DNA of 23,228 nucleotides from the NCBI GenBank assembly GCA_034429745.1, contig DAOUFY010000027.1, positions 1-23,228 on the forward strand, in the 5' to 3' direction. Made by a program: the position numbers and the translations under genes. The stretch comes from JBAXBF01 sp034429745 (lineage in GTDB: Bacteria; Chloroflexota; Anaerolineae; Anaerolineales; DRKV01). Shown in pieces: positions 15,849 through 23,205 of this stretch (position 1 is its first letter; each line of letters opens with the position of its first letter). Under the pieces are notes generated by a model, which saw only the letters and a program-made list of their open reading frames with translations, did not search any database and was not told where the DNA came from.

Positions 15849-16892
15849 CTACTTATAATAGACCCATATCCAAAAGGGAATCAATCCCCCTGCAGCAATC
15901 AGAGCCAGCAATCCTAATAATATCGTTACCCAATCCAAGTCGCTAGGCTCTTTATCTTCTAAGGTGATATCACTATCAACAATAGATTCTTTGCTGCCCG
16001 CAGCCCAATTTTCCTCACGCCGGGAATATGATTGGCTTGCAGCCGTGAATTCACCCTCCACTTGTTTGGAAATTGCTAAAAGCAAATGCCCTAATTGGTC
16101 TGCAGTACGGTAACGAGCAGAGGGCTCTTTTGACAATATTTTCATCAAAATCATTTCCAGAGCCTGGGGAAGCTCTACGCCTAAAGTGCTAGGAGGTATC
16201 GGCTGTGCCACCAAATGCTGTTGGGCTAATTCCTCCGCAGAATTTCCTTGAAAAGGGGGATGCCCAACCAACATTTCATACATCACAACTCCTAAAGAAT
16301 AGACATCAGAAGCCGGCGATGGTGCTCCTCCGGCGGCTTGCTCCGGAGAAAAATATACTGGTGAACCCCACACATACGCCGAATGCTCCTCAGGATGAAT
16401 AGAAGCAATCGCTCGCGCTATTCCAAAATCCGTTATTTTCAAACGCATATCCGGCGTAATAAGAAGATTATGTGGCTTGATATCACAGTGCACTAACCCA
16501 GCGCGATGAGCATAACCCAAACCTGCACAAGCTTGAATCATCAATCGCAGGGTATCTTTAATAGGCAATGCTCCGCGTTGTTTGAGCATGGTTTTCAAGT
16601 CCATTCCAGGAACATATTCCATCACAATAAAAGGGTATCCAGAAGCCAACCCGTAATCGTGCACGGTTACAATATTTGGATGGGTTAAATTTGCTGCTGC
16701 TTTTGCTTCTTGATGAAAACGTTGACGAAATATGGCATCTTTTGAGAAATCTTGACGCAATATTTTTACTGCTACCTGCCGCTCCAACATCAGATCATGG
16801 CCTTCATACACTACTGCCATTCCTCCTGCACCTAATCGTCGTTCAAGCCGGTAGCGGTTATTGATGATCAGAGATGGTTTTTGTTCAACCAT
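15849..16892 (-). CDS. Membrane-tethered serine/threonine protein kinase
   Basis: Bacterial Hanks-type kinase, about 347 residues. Visible: glycine loop GAGGMAVVYEG (21-31), VAVKIL with Lys43, HCDIKPHN (134-141, catalytic Asp136), DFG (154-156), GSPVYFSPEQ (175-184), and SDVYSLGVVMYEML. After the kinase domain (about 14-275) comes a polar linker and one transmembrane helix (about 319-343), then only a few residues (YYK), so there is no PASTA or other external sensor domain. The HRD Arg is Cys, and the activation loop has no Thr pair. It may respond to cytoplasmic cues or to a membrane partner. It probably shares an mRNA with rpe. No Shine-Dalgarno sequence is seen. Confidence 0.93.
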   Translation of the reverse strand: MVEQKPSLIINNRYRLERRLGAGGMAVVYEGHDLMLERQVAVKILRQDFSKDAIFRQRFHQEAKAAANLTHPNIVTVHDYGLASGYPFIVMEYVPGMDLKTMLKQRGALPIKDTLRLMIQACAGLGYAHRAGLVHCDIKPHNLLITPDMRLKITDFGIARAIASIHPEEHSAYVWGSPVYFSPEQAAGGAPSPASDVYSLGVVMYEMLVGHPPFQGNSAEELAQQHLVAQPIPPSTLGVELPQALEMILMKILSKEPSARYRTADQLGHLLLAISKQVEGEFTAASQSYSRREENWAAGSKESIVDSDITLEDKEPSDLDWVTILLGLLALIAAGGLIPFWIWVYYK

Positions 16893-16903
16893 AAGTGCAA
16901 AGG

Positions 16904-16932
16904 ATTATAACTGATTCTATTGCTTGGAGCAA
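16904..16932 (-). promoter_or_regulatory. Candidate promoter of the kinase gene (near-leaderless)
   Basis: A consensus TATAAT (16909-16904) on the minus strand is preceded at 17 bp by TTGCTC, a weak -35. The predicted start is about 5 nt before the kinase ATG, which would leave almost no leader and agrees with the lack of a ribosome binding site. Confidence 0.5.
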
Positions 16933-17010
16933 AGGCAAAGAATTAAGTAATGAAGTGGTAACATCCGTTATGTAAAATTCTGAATAGATAATTTATTCTT
17001 TTCTCGTATA

Positions 17011-18450
17011 TTAATCGGTAGTGATTAACTGTACAGTATAAGCTCCAATCTCTATTTCAGAACCAGAATGAACAATAACATTCACTTTTTCACTAGAATC
17101 ATTAACTTGTTTAATGACATACTTACTGCCTTGAATACCTTTGATTGCATATCGAATTGGCGTTTCAGTCGGATTGGACACAAGAACAGCAACCTTGCCT
17201 TCCTGATTTTGTCCTGCCAATACCCAAAGCTTATTATTCTGGCTATTATTTACTGTTCTGCTTTGGGGATACTTTACAATTTCAGACCAAAGTGAAAAGG
17301 CAAGAGCAATCCGCTTCGGTTTGCCATTGGCATAAAACATCCCATAAAAAGCTACTTCATCCATTGAGGGATCATTGCCTCGATAAAATGTTGCTGCTTC
17401 AACTCCAGCTTTCTGCATGGCAATCCAACCACTTGTAGTAATGGCTGCACCTTTTCCTCCTGTCCTTAGAGCTAATAATTCATCCCTGTTATTTTCTAGG
17501 AATCTGTGATCAGTATTATATTCTGTAACATGCATTGGAACATTTTGAAAACCTAGGTCATCTAAACTCTGCCGATAATAATTGCACGCTTCAAGATATT
17601 TATTTGGGTCATTAGAATAAATATGCCACGAAAAAAAATCTAACGGCGCGTTATTTTTCTTAACATAAATTAAAAATTCATTCATCCATCTTTTTCCACG
17701 CGGTGTATCAAATGCCGCCTGTGTTATGCCAGGACCTCCCACCTTTAACTCTGGAAATGCGTGCTTTATGGCTTTTGCAGTCTCTACATACAAGTCGTAA
17801 TACTCTCGCGGCGAACGCGGTTTAGGCCAAAATTTATCATTATCCGGCTCATTCCATATCTCAACATAACGGAACTGGGTGTTAAAACCATTCCACTTTC
17901 CTTGATGATAATGCCGAATCACTTCCAATGACGCTTTCACCCAATTTGCTAATTCTTTATCATTTGCTGGAGGTCGTGAATTATTCCACGAATCACCAAG
18001 CCGAAAATAAGGTTCAAATCCACCATCAAAAATAGATTTCCATATCAGATCACTTCCGCGAAAATCATATGATCGCATATCAAGGGGATCATTCAACCGA
18101 TTAGGGTACATGACCGCCATATCTAAAGGACCATAAAAATCATGGTTGCGTACCATAGTTACCCCAATTTTTCTGTATGACAAAGTAAGATCTGGGTTTC
18201 TTGGGTCCCTTCCTGCTGGAGAAGGACCAGCATTTACGCCAAGCAAAGGATGAAGCATTTTTCCATCAGGATCTCCAATAAATATGCTCTCAATTGCTGA
18301 AGACTGCGGAAAACCTTTTTCATCATGCGGCTTTGAGAACAATTCTGAGGTAAACAATTGTTTCGAACTAGCGGGGTCTGCAGAGAGGCTAAGAATACCA
18401 TATAAAAATACAAGAATATAAATTGACAGAAGCCTTGTAGAAAAAGACAT
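17011..18450 (-). CDS. Secreted GH39-like glycoside hydrolase
   Basis: 479-residue clan GH-A glycosidase. A signal peptide is likely: an Arg at position 6 and a hydrophobic stretch at 7-22, ending near SLSAD. The (beta/alpha)8 barrel carries the acid/base Glu201 in YVEIWNEPD and the nucleophile candidate Glu310 in VTEYN. The last 85 residues (from about KLWVLAGQ) look like a C-terminal beta-sandwich. GH39 includes beta-xylosidases, alpha-L-iduronidases and exopolysaccharide hydrolases such as PslG; the substrate here cannot be read from sequence. AAGGAGAGGG precedes the ATG. It is followed by no clear terminator, and sits between the kinase and the stalk-protein genes. Confidence 0.85.
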   Translation of the reverse strand: MSFSTRLLSIYILVFLYGILSLSADPASSKQLFTSELFSKPHDEKGFPQSSAIESIFIGDPDGKMLHPLLGVNAGPSPAGRDPRNPDLTLSYRKIGVTMVRNHDFYGPLDMAVMYPNRLNDPLDMRSYDFRGSDLIWKSIFDGGFEPYFRLGDSWNNSRPPANDKELANWVKASLEVIRHYHQGKWNGFNTQFRYVEIWNEPDNDKFWPKPRSPREYYDLYVETAKAIKHAFPELKVGGPGITQAAFDTPRGKRWMNEFLIYVKKNNAPLDFFSWHIYSNDPNKYLEACNYYRQSLDDLGFQNVPMHVTEYNTDHRFLENNRDELLALRTGGKGAAITTSGWIAMQKAGVEAATFYRGNDPSMDEVAFYGMFYANGKPKRIALAFSLWSEIVKYPQSRTVNNSQNNKLWVLAGQNQEGKVAVLVSNPTETPIRYAIKGIQGSKYVIKQVNDSSEKVNVIVHSGSEIEIGAYTVQLITTD

Positions 18451-18463
18451 ATCCCTCTCCTTT

Positions 18464-18479
18464 CATAAGTTAACTTATG
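18464..18479. promoter_or_regulatory. 16-bp perfect palindrome, candidate operator of the glycosidase gene
   Basis: CATAAGTTAACTTATG lies just upstream of the glycosidase ribosome binding site. Its half site ATAAGTTA (18465-18472) recurs on the same strand at 18505-18512, exactly 40 bp away, about four helical turns. The palindrome overlaps the only -10-like hexamer (CATAAG, 16 bp after TTGATG at 18501-18496), as expected for a repressor site. Confidence 0.55.
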
Positions 18480-18542
18480 TTTCTAAAATCTTCATCATCA
18501 AGTAATAAGTTACCTCTCTAAAAGAATTTATTACCTAACACT

Positions 18543-19478
18543 TCACCTTACTATTTTGGTACGTGTTGGACTCGGGGTAAAAGTTGGTCTAGGTGTCGCT
18601 GTCGGTCTCCGAGTAAGCGTTGGCTTAGACGTTGCAGTTGGTTGACGCGTATTCGTTGGTCGGGGAGTGATTGTCGGCAGTGGAGAGGGAGTTAACGTAG
18701 GTGGGTTGCCCTCAAGGGTAAATGTTCCCGATACCAACCAATCTTGCCCTACAAATAATTGCACTTCATAAAGTCCGGGCTTCCATTCATCCGGTCGCTG
18801 CGGCTGCCACACTGAATATGCATAGCCCCCAGTACTCCCTTGCCAAGGAGCCGTTTCAAAAAACACTAAATTCCCATTTCGGAACCACAAAGCAGTCCAC
18901 TGCACACCTTCCTGCATTTGATCGTAACTGAAAAAAGCATACATGGATTTTATGGGATTTTTAAACGAGGTACTTGGATTAAGCGGGCGATCATTTTTAT
19001 CCAGTGCATCAGTAAATGTTATTGGGCTAAATACAGCTTTTCCGCTTGGGGTTACACTGCTGTTGAAACGCTGCATCACATCTTCAGGAACATAAGGAGT
19101 TGAGGTGCTTGTCGGTGTATAACTTTCGGCTGGTGTTAAGGTGAACGTAGGCGTTAAAGTAATGGTTGGCTTTGGGGTGATGGTTGGTGATAAAGTTGGC
19201 GTTGGTGTTTTTGTCATTGTGGGGGTTGGAGGAAAGTAGCGATACGCCAAAGGCTCTGCAGCTATGCCAAAAAAAAGCGTTAAAAAACCAAATAGAATAA
19301 AATAGAACAAAGACAACCAGCCCTTTGACATTTGTTCTTGTCTAATTCTAAAAAATTTTACTTTTGTAGAGGAAAGCAGCAAATAAAAACCACGCCATAA
19401 TGAATAGAAAGCTAACCCTAAGGTTATCCAAAAGGCAACAACAACAAATGTATGGATGTCTAGACCCAATCGCATCAT
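18543..19478 (-). CDS. Two-TM Thr-Pro-stalk surface protein (shorter paralog)
   Basis: Unrecognised membrane protein of about 311 residues. Two transmembrane helices (about 9-37 and 53-75) flank a basic loop with KVKFFRIRQEQMSKGW, which should be cytoplasmic. FPPTPT then opens a Thr/Pro/Ser stalk (to about 130), followed by a folded domain (about 132-256) with FKNPIKSMYAFFSY, PWQGSTGGYAY, WKPGLYEVQLF and WLVSGTFTLE, and a final Thr-Pro-Arg tail. The sequence runs parallel to the next gene upstream, so these are tandem duplicates. The start at ATG 19478 is preferred over a TTG at 19493; ATG 19475 is equally possible. The function is unknown; the domain is probably outside the cell on a glycosylatable stalk. 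Confidence 0.8.
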   Translation of the reverse strand: MMRLGLDIHTFVVVAFWITLGLAFYSLWRGFYLLLSSTKVKFFRIRQEQMSKGWLSLFYFILFGFLTLFFGIAAEPLAYRYFPPTPTMTKTPTPTLSPTITPKPTITLTPTFTLTPAESYTPTSTSTPYVPEDVMQRFNSSVTPSGKAVFSPITFTDALDKNDRPLNPSTSFKNPIKSMYAFFSYDQMQEGVQWTALWFRNGNLVFFETAPWQGSTGGYAYSVWQPQRPDEWKPGLYEVQLFVGQDWLVSGTFTLEGNPPTLTPSPLPTITPRPTNTRQPTATSKPTLTRRPTATPRPTFTPSPTRTKIVR

Positions 19479-19511
19479 TTTACACTTTATCAATCTTATG
19501 TCGATTCCGCC

Positions 19512-19538
19512 GTGTTGTCAGCGCGCTCAGGGCAACAC
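19512..19538. repeat. GC-rich inverted repeat between the stalk-protein genes
   Basis: GTGTTG (19512-19517) and CAACAC (19533-19538) are perfect complements around a GC-rich centre containing the palindrome AGCGCGCT. No T-run follows on the minus strand, so it is not a standard terminator. It may be an mRNA-processing or stability element. Confidence 0.4.
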
Positions 19539-19541
19539 ATC

Positions 19542-21296
19542 TTACCATAACGTAGTTGGCAAAGGCAATGTAGCTTTTGGTGTTAGGTTTTTTTGAAACG
19601 GTGTAGAAGTAGCTGTACGGGTAGGAGTGATGGTCGGTGTCAAGGTTTTTGTAGGTGTAGGTGGTATGGTTGCCATGAAAAGAGTCGAGACAGGACTGGC
19701 TGAATATAAAACTTTGTCCCTCCACATTGTCGGTGCGGGAGTACGCGTTGCCAACCAATAATAATAAGGCGCATCCTGAATAAACCGATTATCAACTTGA
19801 TTGGATACCGCTGTCATGGTTAATTCGCCAGGCGTGTTTATAATACCATCTTTGGAGGTCGGCACCCAAGGTAATAATTGAGGACGCGGCGTAATCGAGG
19901 GCTTAATTGTTGGGGTACGTGTGCTAGTGTTAGTCTGATTAACTAAAATTGCAGTTTGTACAGGGCTTGGACTCGCTTTAGCAGCTGTTGGTTTTTCAGG
20001 TGATAAGAGATCACTCAGCTGCGGGGTAGAAGCAATCACCGGCGCTAGTGTTCTGCTAGGAGTTAATGACGGAAGAGCAGTAGGTGTCAATGTTGGAAGC
20101 AGGGTAACAGTTGGTGTAAGCGTTTTGGTATTGGTTGATGTTGGCGTAAAAGTCTTCGTTGGACGCGGCGTCCACGTTGGAGTAAAGGTAATAGTATTCC
20201 AAGGGGTAATCGTCGGCGGTATTGTATAAGTTGATCGCGGTGTCAAGCTTGGAGGGATAGTACGCGAGGGACGCGACGTATTAGTGGCTGTTGGTGTGCG
20301 GCTAGGGCGTGCAGTCCATGTGGGCGTGAGTGTGATCGTTGGCCATTTGGTTGGCGTTGGCTTTGCGGTACGCGTGGGAGGAATTGTCGCACTAGGCACA
20401 GGTGTTTGCGTTCTTGTCGGTGTATTAGTAGATGTACTGCTAGGTGTTTGTGAAGCAGTCCCTGTAGGATAGGGCGTATCCGTAGGTGTTAAAGTCGGTG
20501 TATAAGTTACAGTTGGGGTATTCGTTGAAGTTGGTGTATGTGTAGGTGAGCTCGTTGGCAGCTGTTCTTCAACGGTAAATTCTCCACTCGCTTTCCAAGT
20601 TGTACCGGTAAAAAGCTGCACCGTATATTTTCCGGGTTGCCATATTGGTGATTCTTTGGTATCCCACCGATAAAAGGAAAAACCGTTATCATTTCCCTGC
20701 CATACTCCCGTCTCATAGTGAACCAGCTCCTCATCCAACCACCAAAGAACACTTACTTGCATTCCCTTCGTAAAACCTTCATAACGAAAGAGAACATACA
20801 TCTCTTTTATGGGGTTGTAGAATAATTCAGCAGCTTTTAATGGGCGCTGCTGTTGATCCATTTCTAAGGCAAAAACAAGATCGCTGACTTTTGAATTTGC
20901 CGGCGGAGTGATCTGTCCAGAAAACTGAATTTCCACCACTTTAGGCAAGCTTGGCGTTGAAGAGGGTGTGGGAGTTGGGGATAAATAGGGCGTCGGAGTT
21001 GAGGTTGGCCGAGGTGAAGCTGTCGGTGATGGCTGCAATGTAGGTGTTGGAGGAAAGAAGCCTTCAATCAATTGATTCTCATATTGAGCCATGCCAACTC
21101 TTATTCCTAGGCACAAAACAGCTACAACCACCAAAAACCACCCTTGAAGCAAACGATTATGCCGCACTCGGAAAAATTTAATGCGGTTCGCTCGCCATAA
21201 GATAAACAGCCCTAACATTAGGCTAATAAAGAAAGCCAATGTTAGGGCATAACCTGCACTCTGAAGCAAAGTGCGAAAAGATGATGCTGTTAACAT
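19542..21296 (-). CDS. Two-TM Thr-Pro-stalk surface protein (longer paralog)
   Basis: 584-residue membrane protein with the architecture of its downstream paralog. Transmembrane helices at about 13-34 and 52-70 flank the basic loop RANRIKFFRVRHNRLLQGW. FPPTPT at 81-86 starts the first stalk. The folded domain (about 119-243) has FYNPIKEMYVLFRY, GVWQGNDNGFSFYRW, WQPGKYTVQLFTG and WKASGEFTVEE. The C-terminal 340 residues are mostly Thr-Pro-Ser repeats of the TPT(x)TPT kind, with less repetitive islands such as DNRFIQDAPYYYWLATRTPAPTMW. The protein should display the domain outside the membrane. It starts 18 bp after the FAH-fold gene without a visible ribosome binding site. No known family is recognised; such proteins are typical of Anaerolineae genomes in general style. 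Confidence 0.82.
   Translation of the reverse strand: MLTASSFRTLLQSAGYALTLAFFISLMLGLFILWRANRIKFFRVRHNRLLQGWFLVVVAVLCLGIRVGMAQYENQLIEGFFPPTPTLQPSPTASPRPTSTPTPYLSPTPTPSSTPSLPKVVEIQFSGQITPPANSKVSDLVFALEMDQQQRPLKAAELFYNPIKEMYVLFRYEGFTKGMQVSVLWWLDEELVHYETGVWQGNDNGFSFYRWDTKESPIWQPGKYTVQLFTGTTWKASGEFTVEEQLPTSSPTHTPTSTNTPTVTYTPTLTPTDTPYPTGTASQTPSSTSTNTPTRTQTPVPSATIPPTRTAKPTPTKWPTITLTPTWTARPSRTPTATNTSRPSRTIPPSLTPRSTYTIPPTITPWNTITFTPTWTPRPTKTFTPTSTNTKTLTPTVTLLPTLTPTALPSLTPSRTLAPVIASTPQLSDLLSPEKPTAAKASPSPVQTAILVNQTNTSTRTPTIKPSITPRPQLLPWVPTSKDGIINTPGELTMTAVSNQVDNRFIQDAPYYYWLATRTPAPTMWRDKVLYSASPVSTLFMATIPPTPTKTLTPTITPTRTATSTPFQKNLTPKATLPLPTTLW
19548..20560. repeat. Low-complexity Thr/Pro-coding tract
   Basis: DNA of degenerate GTTGGTGT- and GTCGGTGTT-like units (plus strand) coding the Thr-Pro tail of the longer paralog. 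The units vary in sequence, so it is a protein-level repeat rather than a clean DNA tandem array. Shorter tracts of the same kind lie at 18550-18700, 19090-19230 and 20940-21055. Confidence 0.7.
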
Positions 21297-21314
21297 GCAA
21301 AAAATGAGCAGGTA

Positions 21315-22085
21315 TTAATGGGCAGGTTCTGCTCGTACTGCATTGCGCAATTTTCCCAGCCCTTCAATCGTTACCTCGACAACATCAAACGGCTTTATTG
21401 GGGAGACACCTGCGGGTGTGCCGCTTAAAATAACATCGCCGGGTTCCAATGTCATCACAGAAGAAATAAAAGCGACAAGCTGCATAACATTGAAAACCAT
21501 ATCGCGGGTTGAAGCCATCTGTTTCAATTCCCCGTTAACATGACAGGTGATGAGAGCATCAGCCGGATTAAAGCCAGTGTCTATCCATGGACCAAGCGGG
21601 CAAAATGTATCGAAACTTTTTGAACGCGTCCATTGACCATCCTTATATTGCAAGTCGCGTGCAGTTACATCATTAGCAATGGTATAGCCAAAAATCACCT
21701 TTGAGGCTTCTTCCGCTGTAACCCAGCGGCATTTTTTGCCAATGACAACCGCGAGTTCCGCTTCGTGCTCGACCTGTTGAGATTGCGGCGGTATAAAGAT
21801 TATATCCTCATCACCAATCAACGCGGAGGGAGGTTTCAAGAATAAAAGCGGTAATTGAGGTACCTCAGCTCCATGTTCTAAAGCATGATCAACGTAATTC
21901 CGTCCAACACAGATAATTTTACTGGGTTGTACCGGAGGGAGCAATCGCACTGATTCTAAAGGAGTATCAGCTTCGGAACGGTGATAATCTCCGAAGATAG
22001 AACCTTTCACCGCCCCGACTTTCCCCTCGTAAACCCAGCCATAATTGGCTGCACCATCAGGTGCAAGGTAACGAATGAATTGCAT
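21315..22085 (-). CDS. Fumarylacetoacetate hydrolase-fold enzyme
   Basis: 256-residue FAH-superfamily enzyme, the family of fumarylpyruvate hydrolases, acylpyruvases, oxaloacetate decarboxylases/tautomerases and HHDD isomerases. KIICVGRNYVDHALEHG (about 56-72) opens the fold. Metal ligands are probably Glu108 and Glu110 in EHEAELAVVIGKKC and Asp139 in ANDVTARDLQ, with Lys156 in RSKSFDTFCPLGPW near the substrate. LEPGDVILSGTPAGV is the conserved C-terminal motif. GGAG lies 7 nt before the ATG, three bases after the regulator's stop, so both are co-transcribed. The exact substrate is unknown; nothing else in the window belongs to aromatic degradation, so a role in oxaloacetate or acylpyruvate clearance is as likely. 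Confidence 0.92.
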   Translation of the reverse strand: MQFIRYLAPDGAANYGWVYEGKVGAVKGSIFGDYHRSEADTPLESVRLLPPVQPSKIICVGRNYVDHALEHGAEVPQLPLLFLKPPSALIGDEDIIFIPPQSQQVEHEAELAVVIGKKCRWVTAEEASKVIFGYTIANDVTARDLQYKDGQWTRSKSFDTFCPLGPWIDTGFNPADALITCHVNGELKQMASTRDMVFNVMQLVAFISSVMTLEPGDVILSGTPAGVSPIKPFDVVEVTIEGLGKLRNAVRAEPAH

Positions 22086-22088
22086 GCT

Positions 22089-22925
22089 TTAACTCCATCC
22101 TTGTTGAATGCTTTTCGCAATTTCTTGGATATCTTGCTGAGCTCCACTAAATCGATCGCTAAATCTCCAGCGGATAGCTTGAGCTAAACCATAGACAATA
22201 GCATCAACTGTAACCATTCTGACTTCCAAGGAAGGGTGTGCTCTAGCAGCAAGTACAATATTTGCCATTTGAGCTGTTGAATGGGCGGGTGCGCCGACTA
22301 TAGTGGCAGTAGGAATGTTGCGCTCGCGGGCAACTTTTAATGCTTGAGCAATCAAGGGCTGCTCACCGGTTACTTCCAGAGCAATGAACAGGTCTTGAGG
22401 AATTGCGGTATAGATAGCTTGAGCCATAGCTAGAACGCCTTGTCGGATAATATTCACTCTGAACCCACCCGGCTCCAGCAAGTGCACCATGTTATAAGCA
22501 GCAGCTTGCGCTGGTCCTTCGGCTAGCACTAAAATGCGCCGTGCAGCTCCTATTTGCTCTACAAGTTTGGAAACTTGATCACTATCCAATGAAATACGGG
22601 TCTGATTCAACGCCAATGATAGCTCCTCAAGGGCGTTACCTATTTGCCCAGAAACCGAATCAGCAACCTTAGCTTGTTTTGGACGAACAAGCAAATCAGC
22701 CCGCACTCGATCCATAATCTCTTTTTGAAGCATTGGGAATCCTCGATATCCTAAGAATTGAGAAAATCGTACCACTGTTGCTGCATCCAAATCCAACTTC
22801 GCAGCCAGTTCTGTTGCCGTCAAGAAGGCAGCATCCACATATTCATCGAGTAAGAAGTCAGCCAACTTTGCAAAACTCTTCGACATATTCGGACGCGCTT
22901 GTCTTATTCTTTCTTCGTATGCCAT
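22089..22925 (-). CDS. MurR/RpiR family transcriptional regulator
   Basis: 278-residue regulator with an N-terminal HTH_6 domain (about 1-77; TATELAAKLDLDAATVVRFSQFLGYRGF, seen here as ELAAKLDLDAATVVRFSQ and FLGYRGFPMLQ) and a C-terminal SIS domain (about 115-250). SIS domains of the family bind phosphosugars through a GxGxS loop and an S-x-SG-E/N-T loop; here the equivalents read AEGPAQAA and EVTGEQP, so the ligand may differ from a sugar phosphate. AAGGAGGA lies 8 nt before the ATG. It is first in an operon with the FAH-fold gene and probably the stalk proteins, and it is divergent from the gene starting at 23196. It probably autoregulates through the repeats in its promoter. Confidence 0.93.
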   Translation of the reverse strand: MAYEERIRQARPNMSKSFAKLADFLLDEYVDAAFLTATELAAKLDLDAATVVRFSQFLGYRGFPMLQKEIMDRVRADLLVRPKQAKVADSVSGQIGNALEELSLALNQTRISLDSDQVSKLVEQIGAARRILVLAEGPAQAAAYNMVHLLEPGGFRVNIIRQGVLAMAQAIYTAIPQDLFIALEVTGEQPLIAQALKVARERNIPTATIVGAPAHSTAQMANIVLAARAHPSLEVRMVTVDAIVYGLAQAIRWRFSDRFSGAQQDIQEIAKSIQQGWS

Positions 22926-22970
22926 AATTGTTCCTCCTTCTACATTTTTCTAGAAAAAAAGTCTTGCATA

Positions 22971-23030
22971 AAGTATAACATAAAAAATACTTTTTTGTAC
23001 AAACAATTATGATACTTTTTATAAGTATAA
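22971..23030. promoter_or_regulatory. Repeated AAGTATAA motifs over divergent -10 elements
   Basis: AAGTATAA occurs at 22971-22978 and 23023-23030, 52 bp apart (about five helical turns). Each is one arm of an inverted repeat with ATACTT (22987-22992 and 23012-23017). On the minus strand the first copy contains TATACT, preceded by TG at the extended -10 position, the likely -10 of the regulator. On the plus strand the second copy contains a perfect TATAAT (23026-23031), a candidate -10 for the divergent gene. The stretch 22930-23060 is very AT-rich. Confidence 0.5.
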
Positions 23031-23094
23031 TTATTTTATTATACAATAATTTATAGGTTTATCGCCTACTCATCTCAAGGGAAAAAGCACAACG

Positions 23095-23134
23095 AAGGTT
23101 GGTGTAACATATTTTCTGTAAATTGCAGAACCTT
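23095..23134 (+). other. Alternative stems in the divergent leader
   Basis: AAGGTT (23095-23100) can pair with AACCTT (23129-23134). TTCTG (23114-23118) can pair with CAGAA (23126-23130), which overlaps the second arm, so the two stems exclude each other. No T-run follows. The rest of 22926-23195 holds the AT-rich promoter block and no gene that could be supported. Confidence 0.3.
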
Positions 23135-23143
23135 AACAAAAAC

Positions 23144-23205
23144 GGTGAGTCAGAAGTATCCTTAAGTTAACCAAAACTAAAAAAGGAGACTAGAAATGAC
23201 TCACC
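23144..23205 (+). repeat. 9-bp inverted repeat enclosing the start of the divergent gene
   Basis: GGTGAGTCA (23144-23152) and TGACTCACC (23197-23205) are perfect complements 44 bp apart. The second arm covers the T and G of the ATG at 23196 and the next two codons. In an mRNA starting upstream the pair would mask the start codon and close a loop containing the ribosome binding site. Confidence 0.55.

Noticed and set aside
16950..17010. Terminator after the glycosidase gene
   Set aside because: Only 4-5 bp AT stems without a T-run are visible.
19480..19758. 92-residue minus-strand frame linking the two stalk genes
   Set aside because: It overlaps the end of the longer paralog in another frame and has no ribosome binding site or family features; a frameshifted continuation was considered but the frame has no Thr-Pro pattern.
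20284..20472. Plus-strand Val/Gly-rich frame in the stalk tract
   Set aside because: It is the antisense reading of the Thr-Pro repeat; its composition comes from the repeat, not from a gene.
19548..20560. CRISPR or minisatellite array
   Set aside because: The repeats are degenerate at the DNA level, have no regular spacers, and code a Thr-Pro protein tail.
22858..23046. 62-residue minus-strand frame upstream of the regulator
   Set aside because: It runs through the AT-rich promoter block and overlaps the regulator in another frame; no ribosome binding site.
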